From positions 4,216,001 through 4,280,000 of the forward strand of contig NZ_CP141606.1 of the NCBI RefSeq assembly GCF_035593345.1: 64,000 bases of DNA, in the 5' to 3' direction. The first letter of the stretch is position 1, and every line of letters begins with the position of its first letter. This document shows, one piece after another, positions 53,960 through 64,000 of this stretch. The notes under the pieces are model-generated. The model saw only the letters and a program-made list of their open reading frames with translations. It was not told the DNA's origin and searched no databases. Made by a program: the position numbers and the translations under genes. This stretch comes from Lelliottia sp. JS-SCA-14. GTDB taxonomy: Bacteria; Pseudomonadota; Gammaproteobacteria; Enterobacterales; Enterobacteriaceae.

Positions 53960-54360
53960 CAGTCCTCCTTGCTGTCGTCCGGGTTCACACGACGTTCATC
54001 GTCATGTTTAACCACGCTGGTCACCAGGTTGGACATGCGCATACCTTCTACCAGGGAGTTATCGTAGAAGAAGGTCAGCTCAGGCACGATACGCAGGCGC
54101 ATCGCTTTGCCGAGCAGAGAGCGGATAAAACCAGAGGCTTCCTGCAGGGCTTTAATGCCGTTTTTAACAGCTGCTTCGTCTTTGTCGTTCAGGAAGGTGA
54201 CGAACACTTTGGCATACGCCAGGTCACGGGACATTTCAACGCCCGAAACGGTGGTCATCATTCCCACGCGTGGGTCTTTGATTTCGCGCTGCAGGATGAG
54301 AGCGATCTCTTTCTGCATCTCCTGAGCAACGCGCTGTGGGCGACCAAATTCTTTCGCCAT
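53959..54360 (-). CDS. rbfA: Ribosome-binding factor A
   Basis: 133 residues from ATG 54360, as in E. coli ([20 protein letters not shown]...); a longer frame start runs into the upstream hairpin. KH-like fold. It matures the 5' end of 16S rRNA in 30S subunits, important in the cold. A terminator-like hairpin stands in front of it. Confidence 0.97.
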   Translation of the reverse strand: MAKEFGRPQRVAQEMQKEIALILQREIKDPRVGMMTTVSGVEMSRDLAYAKVFVTFLNDKDEAAVKNGIKALQEASGFIRSLLGKAMRLRIVPELTFFYDNSLVEGMRMSNLVTSVVKHDDERRVNPDDSKED

Positions 54361-54376
54361 AATAAATTCTCCAGAC

Positions 54377-54401
54377 AAAAAAGGGGCCATAAGCCCCTTT
54401 T
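54377..54401 (-). terminator. Terminator-like hairpin between infB and rbfA
   Basis: AAAAGGGGC (54379-54387) and GCCCCTTTT (54393-54401) form a stem which, on the minus strand, is followed by six T residues only 16 bases before rbfA. It would attenuate transcription or be an RNA processing site within the operon. Confidence 0.7.
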
Positions 54402-54410
54402 GATATTTCA

Positions 54411-54443
54411 TGCCGGATGGCGCTTCGCTTACCCGGCTTACAA
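54411..54443. repeat. REP element between infB and rbfA
   Basis: TGCCGGATGGCGCTTCGCTTACCCGGCTTACA-type unit directly upstream of the hairpin at 54377-54401 in transcript order. Confidence 0.8.
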
Positions 54444-54464
54444 TTTTCTTAACCCTTTCAGGGA

Positions 54465-57158
54465 TTAAGCGATGCTACGCTGGATTTCGATGATTTCGAA
54501 CACTTCGATCATATCGCCAACGCGAACGTCGTTGTAGTTCTTAACGCCGATACCACATTCCATGCCGTTACGGACTTCGTTAACGTCATCTTTGAAGCGG
54601 CGCAGGGATTCCAGCTCGCCTTCGTAGATAACCACGTTGTCACGCAGAACGCGGATTGGGTTGTGACGTTTGATGGTACCTTCGGTAACCATACAACCCG
54701 CAATCGCACCGAATTTCGGTGATTTGAACACGTCACGAACTTCAGCCAGACCGATGATCTGCTGTTTCAGTTCCGGAGACAGCATGCCGCTCATCGCTGC
54801 TTTCACTTCGTCGATCAGATGGTAGATGACGGAGTAGTAGCGCAGATCCAGGCTTTCTGAATCGATAACTTTACGCGCAGAAGCATCAGCACGAACGTTG
54901 AAGCCAACCAGAATCGCGTTGGACGCCGCAGCCAGGGTTGCGTCGGTTTCGGTGATACCACCGACACCAGAACCGATGATCTTCACTTTCACTTCGTCGG
55001 TAGACAGTTTCAGTAAAGAGTCGGAGATCGCTTCCACAGACCCCTGAACGTCCGCTTTCAGTACGACGTTCACTTCGTGAACTTCGCCTTCGGTCATGTT
55101 AGCGAACATGTTCTCGAGCTTAGATTTCTGCTGACGAGCCAGTTTAACTTCGCGGAATTTGCCCTGACGGTACAGCGCAACTTCACGCGCTTTCTTCTCG
55201 TCACGAACAACGGTCACTTCATCACCGGCAGCCGGAACACCGGACAGACCCAGGATTTCCACAGGAATGGATGGACCTGCTTCCAGAACTTCCTGACCCA
55301 GTTCGTTACGCATCGCACGAACACGACCGTATTCGAAGCCGCACAGCACGATGTCGCCTTTGTTCAGGGTACCTTCACGGACCAGAACAGTGGCTACCGG
55401 ACCACGACCTTTATCGAGGAAGGATTCGATAACTGCACCGCTTGCCATGCCTTTACGAACGGCTTTCAGTTCCAGAACTTCAGCCTGCAGCAGGATGGCG
55501 TTCAGCAGGTCATCAATACCGGTACCTGCTTTCGCAGAAACTGGGATGAACTGAGACTCACCGCCCCACTCTTCCGGCATAACACCGTACTGGGACAGTT
55601 CGTTTTTAACGCGATCCATATCCGCTTCTGGCTTATCGATCTTGTTCACAGCAACAACCACTGGCACCTGCGCCGCTTTCGCGTGCTGGATAGCTTCGAT
55701 TGTCTGTGGCATCACGCCATCGTCTGCTGCAACAACCAGAACAACGATATCCGTTGCCTGAGCACCACGAGCACGCATGGAGGTAAACGCGGCGTGACCC
55801 GGGGTATCCAGGAAGGTGATCATACCGTTGTCCGTTTCAACGTGGTATGCACCGATATGCTGGGTGATGCCGCCCGCTTCGCCAGAGGCCACTTTCGTTG
55901 AACGAATGTAGTCCAGCAGAGAGGTTTTACCGTGGTCAACGTGACCCATGATGGTCACAACCGGTGCGCGGGATTCTGCCGCAGCGCCAGTGTCACGGTC
56001 GCTCATTACCGCTTCTTCCAGCTCGTTTTCACGACGCAGGATAACTTTGTGGCCCATCTCTTCAGCAACCAGCTGTGCGGTTTCCTGATCGATAACCTGG
56101 TTAATGGTTGCCATTGCGCCCAGTTTCATCATCGCTTTGATGACCTGAGAGCCTTTCACAGCCATTTTGTTTGCCAGGTCGCCCACGGTGATGGTTTCGC
56201 CGATCACAACGTCGCGGTTAACGGCCTGAGCAGGTTTCTGGAAGCCCTGCTGTAAAGAGGAACCTTTACGCTTGCCACCTTTACCACCACGAACAGCGGC
56301 GCGCGCTTCTTCACGGTCAGCTTTAGATTCAGAGTGCTTGTTGCCTTTCTTCTGAGGACGTGCCGCTTTGGTCGTACGAGTACGGCCACGGCCGCCTTCG
56401 ACTTCACGATCGTTCTCATCTTCGGCCTGGCGAGCATGCTGAGACGTGGTGACGTGATAATCGCTCTTATCCTCTTCACCTTTCTCTTTCTCTTGCTCAG
56501 CCCAAACACCCGCATTTTCTTCCGCCATACGACGTGCTTCTTCAGCGACGCGACGCGCATCTTCTTCGAGCTTGCGACGCGCTTCTTCTTCCGCTTTACG
56601 CTTCAGATCGGCTGCTTCATTTTCACGACGGGCTTTTTCTGCCTGGGCGGTTTTGGTCATATCGTCAGTCTGTTGATTGCTCACTTTGTCTTTTTCCGCA
56701 GCTTCACGCTTTGCTTTTTCACTGGCATCGCGTTTCGCTTTTTCAGCGGCCTCACGTTCAGCTTTTAATACTGCCTCACGCTTGGCTGTTTCTTCTGCCT
56801 CACGATGGGCTTGCTCTTCCGCTTCACGCTGCGCCTGCTCTTCCGCTGCAAGGCGCTCGGCCTCTTGCGGATCACGTTTTACAAAGGTGCGTGTCTTGCG
56901 GACTTCGATTTGTACCGATTTACTTTTCCCACCGGTACCGGGAACGTTTAACGTGCTACGCGTTTTGCGCTGCAGCGTCAGTTTGTCAGGCGTAGAACCG
57001 TGTTCACGGTTCAGGTGCGCTAACAATGTTTGTTTTTCTTGCGCAGTCACTGAGTCATCAGCCGCCTTTGGGATCCCTGCATCAGCAAATTGCTGTACCA
57101 GGCGGTCCACAGGGGTTTGAATCTCAGCAGCCAGCGATTTTACAGTTACATCAGTCAT
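54465..57158 (-). CDS. infB: Translation initiation factor IF-2
   Basis: 897 residues (890 in E. coli). A charged Glu/Ala/Arg-rich N-domain (about 90-290) precedes the GTPase core with [24 protein letters not shown] and NKIDKP, then the fMet-tRNA-binding C-domain. In E. coli, shorter forms arise from internal starts; a Met at about residue 164 ([13 protein letters not shown]) is a candidate. It brings initiator tRNA to the 30S subunit. It follows nusA by 24 bases. Confidence 0.97.
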   Translation of the reverse strand: MTDVTVKSLAAEIQTPVDRLVQQFADAGIPKAADDSVTAQEKQTLLAHLNREHGSTPDKLTLQRKTRSTLNVPGTGGKSKSVQIEVRKTRTFVKRDPQEAERLAAEEQAQREAEEQAHREAEETAKREAVLKAEREAAEKAKRDASEKAKREAAEKDKVSNQQTDDMTKTAQAEKARRENEAADLKRKAEEEARRKLEEDARRVAEEARRMAEENAGVWAEQEKEKGEEDKSDYHVTTSQHARQAEDENDREVEGGRGRTRTTKAARPQKKGNKHSESKADREEARAAVRGGKGGKRKGSSLQQGFQKPAQAVNRDVVIGETITVGDLANKMAVKGSQVIKAMMKLGAMATINQVIDQETAQLVAEEMGHKVILRRENELEEAVMSDRDTGAAAESRAPVVTIMGHVDHGKTSLLDYIRSTKVASGEAGGITQHIGAYHVETDNGMITFLDTPGHAAFTSMRARGAQATDIVVLVVAADDGVMPQTIEAIQHAKAAQVPVVVAVNKIDKPEADMDRVKNELSQYGVMPEEWGGESQFIPVSAKAGTGIDDLLNAILLQAEVLELKAVRKGMASGAVIESFLDKGRGPVATVLVREGTLNKGDIVLCGFEYGRVRAMRNELGQEVLEAGPSIPVEILGLSGVPAAGDEVTVVRDEKKAREVALYRQGKFREVKLARQQKSKLENMFANMTEGEVHEVNVVLKADVQGSVEAISDSLLKLSTDEVKVKIIGSGVGGITETDATLAAASNAILVGFNVRADASARKVIDSESLDLRYYSVIYHLIDEVKAAMSGMLSPELKQQIIGLAEVRDVFKSPKFGAIAGCMVTEGTIKRHNPIRVLRDNVVIYEGELESLRRFKDDVNEVRNGMECGIGVKNYNDVRVGDMIEVFEIIEIQRSIA

Positions 57159-57182
57159 GCTGTTCCTTCCTGCTACAGTTTA

Positions 57183-58670
57183 TTACGCTTCGTCGCCGAA
57201 CCAGCAAATATTACGTGCGGCCATGATGAGCTCGCCGGCTTTCTCGTCGGTTAAACCTTCGATATCAGCCAGGTCATCAACGCCTTGCTCAGCGAGATCT
57301 TCCAGCGTACAAACACCACGGGCAGCCAGCTTGAACGCAATCGCACGATCAAGACCTTCCAGATTCAGCAGGTCATCAGCCGGCTTGTTATCGCCAAGGC
57401 TTTCTTCCTGAGCCAGCGCCAGGGTGGTCAGTGCGTTTTTAGCGCGTTCACGCAGGGCTTCAACGGTTGCTTCATCCAGGCCGTCAATTTCCAGCAGTTC
57501 TTTAATTGGCACATAGGCCAGTTCTTCAAGCGAAGAGAAACCTTCTTCAACCAGGACGGTGGCGAAATCTTCGTCGATGTCCAGGTACTTCGTAAAGTTA
57601 TCGATCGCTGCATGGGCTTCAGCCTGATGCTTAGCCTGCAGGTCATCAACCGTCATGACGTTCAGATCCCAGCCGCTCAGCTGAGAAGCCAGACGTACGT
57701 TCTGACCGTTACGACCGATAGCCTGTGCCAGGTTACCTGCTTCAACGGCGATATCCATGGTGTGCTTGTCTTCGTCGACAACGATAGAAGACACGTCAGC
57801 CGGAGCCATCGCGTTAATCACGAATTGTGCCGGGTTGTCGTCCCACAGAACGATATCAATGCGCTCGCCACCCAGTTCAGTAGAGACTGCCTGGACACGT
57901 GCGCCACGCATACCGACGCAAGCACCGACCGGGTCGATACGCTTGTCGTTGGTTTTTACCGCGATCTTAGCGCGAGAACCCGGATCGCGGGCCGCTGCTT
58001 TGATCTCGATAACTTCTTCACCGATTTCTGGCACCTCAATGCGGAACAGTTCGATCAGCATTTCTGGCTTAGAGCGCGTGACGAAGAGCTGCGCACCACG
58101 TGCTTCTGGACGCACTGCGTACAGAACACCGCGGATACGGTCACCTGGACGGAAGTTCTCGCGCGGCAACATGTCTTCACGCAGGATCACGGCTTCAGCG
58201 TTGCTGCCCAGATCCAGAGAGATGTTGTCACGGTTCACTTTCTTCACCACACCGGTGATGATTTCACCTTCGTGTTCGCGGAACTGATCAACCACCATCG
58301 CGCGCTCAGCTTCACGTACTTTCTGTACGATAACCTGCTTAGCGGTCTGGGTGGTGATACGGTCGAAGGTGACAGATTCGATCTGATCTTCAACATATTC
58401 GCCAACGTTGAAGCTTTCGTCTTCGTAACGAGCCGCTTCAAGCGTGATTTCTTTGGTTGGTTGGGTCACTTCTTCAACGATCACCCAACGGCGGAAGGTA
58501 TCGAAGTCACCACTTTTACGATCGATTTCTACGCGAACATCGATCTCTTGTTCGTATTTTTTCTTGGTTGCTGTAGCCAGGGCACTTTCCAGCGCTTCGA
58601 AAATCTTCTCACGCGGCAGTGATTTCTCGTTAGAGACGGCTTCAACAACAGCCAAAATTTCTTTGTTCAT
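57183..58670 (-). CDS. nusA: Transcription elongation/termination factor NusA
   Basis: 495 residues, E. coli length. N-terminal RNA-polymerase-binding domain, S1 domain ([22 protein letters not shown]), KH domains ([28 protein letters not shown]), and two C-terminal acidic repeats. It promotes pausing, termination and antitermination. It is central in the rimP-nusA-infB operon. Confidence 0.97.
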   Translation of the reverse strand: MNKEILAVVEAVSNEKSLPREKIFEALESALATATKKKYEQEIDVRVEIDRKSGDFDTFRRWVIVEEVTQPTKEITLEAARYEDESFNVGEYVEDQIESVTFDRITTQTAKQVIVQKVREAERAMVVDQFREHEGEIITGVVKKVNRDNISLDLGSNAEAVILREDMLPRENFRPGDRIRGVLYAVRPEARGAQLFVTRSKPEMLIELFRIEVPEIGEEVIEIKAAARDPGSRAKIAVKTNDKRIDPVGACVGMRGARVQAVSTELGGERIDIVLWDDNPAQFVINAMAPADVSSIVVDEDKHTMDIAVEAGNLAQAIGRNGQNVRLASQLSGWDLNVMTVDDLQAKHQAEAHAAIDNFTKYLDIDEDFATVLVEEGFSSLEELAYVPIKELLEIDGLDEATVEALRERAKNALTTLALAQEESLGDNKPADDLLNLEGLDRAIAFKLAARGVCTLEDLAEQGVDDLADIEGLTDEKAGELIMAARNICWFGDEA

Positions 58671-58698
58671 CGCGGGCTTTTCACCTCAATCCAGACTG

Positions 58699-59151
58699 TT
58701 AAAAGTGGGGAACCAGGTTCGCCTTCTGGATATTACTCAGCGCGAACACTTCATCTTTGCCTTCGACTGTTACCGTGATCATCTCACCATCAACGGCCTT
58801 AATAATGCCCTGCCATTTACGGCGGTTCTGCACAGCCATACGCAGGACAACAGTCACTTCTTCACCGAGATACTTCGTGTAATGCTCAGCGGTGAACATT
58901 GGACGATGGAGACCAGGCGAGGAAACTTCCAGGTTGTAGGCAACAGTAATAGGATCTTCAACGTCAAGAACCGCACTGACCTGGTGGCTGACATCAGCAC
59001 AATCATCAACATTGATGCCATCTTCACTATCAATATAGATGCGCAGCGTGGATGTGCGGCTGCGAATAAATTCGATGCCGACCAGTTCGTAGCCCAGTGC
59101 TTCGACTGGTGCCTTAATCATCTCTGTTAATTTTTGCTCTAATGTGGACAA
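58699..59151 (-). CDS. rimP: Ribosome maturation factor RimP
   Basis: 150 residues from the TTG at 59151 (TTG TCC ACA TTA, giving [11 protein letters not shown] as in E. coli). GTG 59157 and TTG 59163 are in frame but would add residues unknown in the family; the G-rich GGGGGTGG just before 59151 serves as ribosome site. It assists early 30S assembly. First gene of the nusA-infB operon. Confidence 0.95.
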   Translation of the reverse strand: MSTLEQKLTEMIKAPVEALGYELVGIEFIRSRTSTLRIYIDSEDGINVDDCADVSHQVSAVLDVEDPITVAYNLEVSSPGLHRPMFTAEHYTKYLGEEVTVVLRMAVQNRRKWQGIIKAVDGEMITVTVEGKDEVFALSNIQKANLVPHF

Positions 59152-59168
59152 GCCCACCCCCAAGACAT

Positions 59169-59188
59169 AAAAAAAGGGCCTAAAGCCC
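59169..59188 (-). terminator. Second terminator-like hairpin before rimP
   Basis: GGGC-CTAAA-GCCC (59176-59188) followed on the minus strand by seven T residues, only 18 bases before the rimP start. The stem is short (4 bp). Confidence 0.6.
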
Positions 59189-59210
59189 AGTTATTCTGTA
59201 GTCAGATAAC

Positions 59211-59232
59211 AAAAAACCCCGATAAATCGGGG
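59211..59232 (-). terminator. metY terminator
   Basis: CCCCGAT-AA-ATCGGGG followed by six T residues on the minus strand, between metY and rimP. With the hairpin at 59169-59188 it makes a tandem pair; read-through would supply the nusA operon. Confidence 0.88.
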
Positions 59233-59358
59233 CTTTAGATAACTGAACCCTATAGCCGCAACTGCGGCCTGGAGCACTTTCTGAAAGAATTTTTTCAAAT
59301 CCAGCTACGAAGGCTCTGAGTCTTCACAGTATATTTGAAAAAGAACTTTATAGGAAAG

Positions 59359-61123
<1,765 letters not shown>

Positions 61124-61140
61124 TCGTTCAGATGAAATGC

Positions 61141-61165
61141 AAAAGGCGCCTGATGGCGCCTTTTT
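61141..61165 (+). terminator. argG terminator
   Basis: AAAAGGCGCC-TGAT-GGCGCCTTTTTT, 17 bases after the argG stop. Confidence 0.93.
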
Positions 61166-61184
61166 TGTTGTCGGTTGCGGTGTT

Positions 61185-61252
61185 CGTAGGGCGGGTAAGC
61201 GCAGCGCCACCCGCCAGTTTTGCCCGGTGGCGCTGCGCTTACCGGGCCTACG
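61185..61252. repeat. BIME: two REP units in inverted orientation
   Basis: GTAGGGCGGGTAAGCGCAGCG...ACCCGCC (61186-61215) and TGCCCGGTGGCGCTGCGCTTACCGGGCCTACG (61221-61252) are inverted copies and could pair into one long hairpin. Located between argG and leuU. Confidence 0.85.
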
Positions 61253-61325
61253 AAAACTACAAAAGACAAAGCAAAAGATACAGACGAAAAAAAAGACGTC
61301 TTTCGACGTCTTTCTTCTGGAATAT

Positions 61326-61412
61326 TGGTACCGAGGATGGGACTCGAACCCACAAGCCCGTTAGGGCACTACCACCTCAAGGTAGCGTGTCTACCAATTC
61401 CACCACCTCGGT
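61326..61412 (-). tRNA. leuU: tRNA-Leu (GAG)
   Basis: 87 bases with encoded CCA and a long variable arm (GGTAGTGCCCTAACGGGCTT region), type II as for leucine. The anticodon loop CCTTGAGG gives GAG, decoding CUC/CUU. Located before secG as in E. coli. The first base pair is A-T rather than the G-T of E. coli. Confidence 0.97.
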
Positions 61413-61424
61413 ACTGAATACTGC

Positions 61425-61757
61425 TTAGTGCGGGATATCGCTGGTCGGCTTAGCCGGTTCAGCTGGCTGAGTCTGCTCAGTTTTAGACGGAGCACTCAGA
61501 TTGTCCCACTCGCTTCCTTTCGTGGTCTTGTTGCTGTTGATATTGCCAAGCGCCAGACTGATGATGAAGAACAGCGTAGCCAGAATCGCCGTCGTGCGGG
61601 TCATGAAGTTCGCAGAACCACTTGAACCGAACAGCGTACCGGAAGCGCCTGCTCCGAAGGAGGCTCCCATATCAGCGCCTTTACCTTGCTGCAGCATGAT
61701 CAGCGCTACAAGAGCGATGGCTACAATAAGGAAAACAACTAAAAGAGCTTCGTACAT
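61425..61757 (-). CDS. secG: Preprotein translocase subunit SecG
   Basis: 110 residues from ATG 61757, as in E. coli. Two membrane helices ([21 protein letters not shown] and [16 protein letters not shown]) with the loop [17 protein letters not shown]. It stimulates SecYE-SecA protein export. The hydrophilic tail ([23 protein letters not shown]) is variable. tRNA leuU lies 12 bases downstream, likely co-transcribed. Confidence 0.97.
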   Translation of the reverse strand: MYEALLVVFLIVAIALVALIMLQQGKGADMGASFGAGASGTLFGSSGSANFMTRTTAILATLFFIISLALGNINSNKTTKGSEWDNLSAPSKTEQTQPAEPAKPTSDIPH

Positions 61758-61939
61758 AATCAACCTGTTCCTTGCGGATTTGCCGCATACCAATGCTTCG
61801 ACCAATTTAGCGGGAATTATGTTTCCCACTGAAGCGGGTGTGAATACTAACCAAAGCGAATGACCTTCGCAAGGGCAATTTCAGCGCATTGTATCAACTG
61901 CGGAAAAAAACAGCAAAAGCGCTTTTATCGGATAAGTTT

Positions 61940-61959
61940 AAGGCGGCAAACGCCGCCTT
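61940..61959. terminator. Hairpin between secG and glmM
   Basis: AAGGCGGC-AAAC-GCCGCCTT. In the direction of glmM transcription (minus) the T-run is weak; on the plus strand TTTTT follows. Partial termination after glmM is likely. Confidence 0.6.
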
Positions 61960-61981
61960 TTTAAACACTTACTGCGAGAAT

Positions 61982-63319
61982 TTATGCAGCTTTCACTGCA
62001 TCAGCAATTCGGTGAGCAAACTCTGTCACCTGTTTCTCGTCTTCACCTTCCACCATCACGCGGATTAACGGCTCAGTGCCGGATTTGCGCAGCAGCACAC
62101 GGCCACGATTGCCGAGGGCAGCTTCGACTTCAGCCATCACCGTTTTCACGTTCTCATTTTCCAGCGGATCGCCTTTGCCTGCGGTAAAGCGCACGTTAAC
62201 CAGAATCTGCGGGAACATTTTCATGCCGGTGCAGAGATCGTGCAGGCTCATATGGTTACGCACCATCGCCGCCACAACCTGCAGACTGGCCACGATGCCG
62301 TCACCCGTGGTGGTTTTGTCGAGCAGGATCACGTGACCGGAGTTTTCAGCCCCGATGCGCCAGCCTTTTTCCTGCAGTTTCTCCAGCACGTAGCGGTCGC
62401 CCACTTTCGCACGGACAAACGGAATACCCAGTTGTTTCAGCGCCAGCTCAAGACCCATATTGCTCATCAGCGTGCCAACCGCACCGCCGCGCAACTGCCC
62501 CTGACGCAGCCCTTCACGAGCGATGATATACAGGATCTGATCGCCATCGACCTTGTTGCCTTCGTGATCGACCATGATCACGCGATCGCCATCGCCGTCG
62601 TACGCGATACCCAGATCGGCTTTTTCTGCCAGCACGCGCGCCTGCAGCGCACGCACATCAGTCGCACCCACTTCTTCGTTGATATTGACGCCGTCCGGCT
62701 CACAGCCGATGGCAATGACTTTAGCACCCAGCTCGCGGAAGACATTCGGCGCGATGTGGTAGGTGGCACCATTGGCACAATCGACCACGATTTTCAGGTG
62801 GCTCAGGCTCAGTTCGTTCGGGAAGGTGCCTTTGCAGAATTCGATGTAACGGCCCGCGGCATCCACGATACGGCTGGCTTTACCCAGCTCTGAAGAGTCA
62901 ACGCAGGTCAGCTCTTTTTCCATTTCCGCTTCGATCGCTTCTTCCACTTCGTCCGGCAGTTTGGTGCCATCGATGGAGAAGAATTTGATGCCGTTATCGT
63001 AGAACGGGTTATGGGAAGCCGAAATCACGATACCCGCTTCCGCGCGGAAAGTACGCGTGAGGTACGCGACCGCAGGCGTTGGCATTGGGCCCGTAAAGGA
63101 AGCGGAAAGCCCGGCGGCGGAAAGACCCGCTTCTAACGCGGACTCCAGCATATAGCCAGAAATACGGGTGTCTTTACCGATGATGATTTTACGCGAGCCA
63201 TGACGAGCCAGCACCTTACCTGCCGCCCAACCCAGTTTGAGCACAAATTCAGGAGTAATAGGTGCATCACCCACGCGCCCACGGATACCATCGGTGCCAA
63301 AATATTTACGATTACTCAT
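61982..63319 (-). CDS. glmM: Phosphoglucosamine mutase GlmM
   Basis: 445 residues from ATG 63319. Active Ser102 lies in [15 protein letters not shown], the metal loop is DGDGDR, and the C-domain has [17 protein letters not shown]. It converts glucosamine-6-phosphate to glucosamine-1-phosphate for peptidoglycan and LPS precursors. It overlaps the folP stop by 8 bases. Confidence 0.97.
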   Translation of the reverse strand: MSNRKYFGTDGIRGRVGDAPITPEFVLKLGWAAGKVLARHGSRKIIIGKDTRISGYMLESALEAGLSAAGLSASFTGPMPTPAVAYLTRTFRAEAGIVISASHNPFYDNGIKFFSIDGTKLPDEVEEAIEAEMEKELTCVDSSELGKASRIVDAAGRYIEFCKGTFPNELSLSHLKIVVDCANGATYHIAPNVFRELGAKVIAIGCEPDGVNINEEVGATDVRALQARVLAEKADLGIAYDGDGDRVIMVDHEGNKVDGDQILYIIAREGLRQGQLRGGAVGTLMSNMGLELALKQLGIPFVRAKVGDRYVLEKLQEKGWRIGAENSGHVILLDKTTTGDGIVASLQVVAAMVRNHMSLHDLCTGMKMFPQILVNVRFTAGKGDPLENENVKTVMAEVEAALGNRGRVLLRKSGTEPLIRVMVEGEDEKQVTEFAHRIADAVKAA

Positions 63320-64000
63320 AGCGTTTGTTTTCCTTCGCTGACAATGTGGCTTCAACCACACGCATAGCTTCTACAGTCTCTTTGACGTCATGGACGCGAA
63401 TAATGTGAGCCCCTTGCATGGCCGCGATCACCGCGCAGGCAAGACTGCCGCTCAGACGTTCGCTCGGGCCAACATTCAGCAATTGCCCGACCATCGTTTT
63501 TCGCGACATCCCGACCAGCAACGGCAGGCCAAAATGGTGAAACTCAGATAAGCGCGCCAGCAGCTCATAGTTATGTGACAGATTTTTACCGAAACCGAAT
63601 CCCGGGTCGAGCAGCAATTTCTCTTTTGCGATACCGGCACGCTCACAGCGCGCGATTTGCTCAATAAAGTAGCGATTCACATCCGCGTAGACATCAGAAT
63701 ACTTTGGCGCTTCCTGCATCGTCTTCGGCTGGCCCTGCATGTGCATCAGACAAACGGGCAGACCCGTTTCGGCTGCCGCTTCCAGCGCACCCGATTCAGA
63801 CAGCGAACGAATATCATTGATAATGTGAGCGCCCACTCGCGCCGCCTCACGAATCACTTCCGGCTTGGAGGTGTCGACAGAGATCCACACTTCAAAACGT
63901 TGAGCAATCGCCTCAACAACCGGGATTACGCGGGATAACTCTTCTTCCACACTCACATCCGCCGCACCGGGGCGCGTCGATTCGCCGCCGATATCCACAA
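63312..64000 (-). CDS. folP: Dihydropteroate synthase FolP (5' end outside window)
   Basis: The visible C-terminal 228 residues start at [12 protein letters not shown], the pterin-site motif, and include [37 protein letters not shown] and [13 protein letters not shown], ending ENKRYE as in E. coli. It joins dihydropterin pyrophosphate with p-aminobenzoate and is the sulfonamide target. The N-terminus, about 50 residues, is beyond the window edge. Confidence 0.96.
   Translation of the reverse strand, partial: VDIGGESTRPGAADVSVEEELSRVIPVVEAIAQRFEVWISVDTSKPEVIREAARVGAHIINDIRSLSESGALEAAAETGLPVCLMHMQGQPKTMQEAPKYSDVYADVNRYFIEQIARCERAGIAKEKLLLDPGFGFGKNLSHNYELLARLSEFHHFGLPLLVGMSRKTMVGQLLNVGPSERLSGSLACAVIAAMQGAHIIRVHDVKETVEAMRVVEATLSAKENKRYE

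Overview
The window is a chromosomal segment of an enterobacterium (order Enterobacterales). Gene order and protein sequences follow the E. coli yhaJK - tdc - rnpB - gar - aga - rsmI/lpoA - yra/yhb - mtr/deaD/pnp/infB/nusA - argG - secG - glmM - folP region almost throughout. It differs from E. coli in cargo: a Thoeris defence pair, a chemoreceptor, a MarR/HlyD pair, a Fic gene, and loss of tdcFG, agaA and agaI. Together with many REP-like GGCCCGGT...ACCGGGC repeats this suggests an Enterobacter/Lelliottia/Leclercia-type genome. The genus call is inference.

Layout. 1-3030: a partial HlyD-type efflux subunit with its MarR regulator, then divergent yhaJ (LysR regulator) and yhaK (bicupin). 3064-5380: an AT-rich island with a complete two-gene Thoeris anti-phage system, thsA (SIR2-SLOG NADase) and thsB (TIR-like), where E. 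coli has yhaL, cyuA, cyuP, tdcG and tdcF. 5381-12950: a small Spy/CpxP-like periplasmic protein and the anaerobic threonine/serine operon tdcABCDE, with a recognisable CRP site and -10 box. 13572-15491: a chemoreceptor. 16165-16721: RNase P RNA (rnpB) with its promoter, terminator and a 111-bp tandem duplication of its 3' end. 16718-22990: galactarate/glucarate catabolism, garKRLP divergent from garD.

23118-32591: the N-acetylgalactosamine/galactosamine regulon. agaR faces kbaZ-agaVWEF and agaS-kbaY-agaBCD, with six matches to the AgaR operator in two intergenic regions. Both PTS transporters look intact, but the deacetylase gene agaA and agaI are absent. 32628-33638 is a Fic-domain gene whose stop codon lies in a REP element. 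33642-45653 carries conserved housekeeping genes: rsmI, lpoA, yraN, diaA, dolP, yraQ, yraR, yhbO, yhbP, yhbQ, yhbS, the anaerobic ubiquinone genes ubiT and ubiUV, and yhbW.

45722-64000: mtr, deaD with its leader peptide yrbN, nlpI, pnp, rpsO, truB, rbfA, infB, nusA, rimP, metY (initiator tRNA), argG, leuU (tRNA-Leu GAG), secG, glmM and partial folP. This is a translation and RNA-metabolism cluster in which hairpins, terminators and overlapping starts provide much of the regulation. The most notable accessory system is the Thoeris pair. It is a described system, but it sits here without any visible mobility gene.
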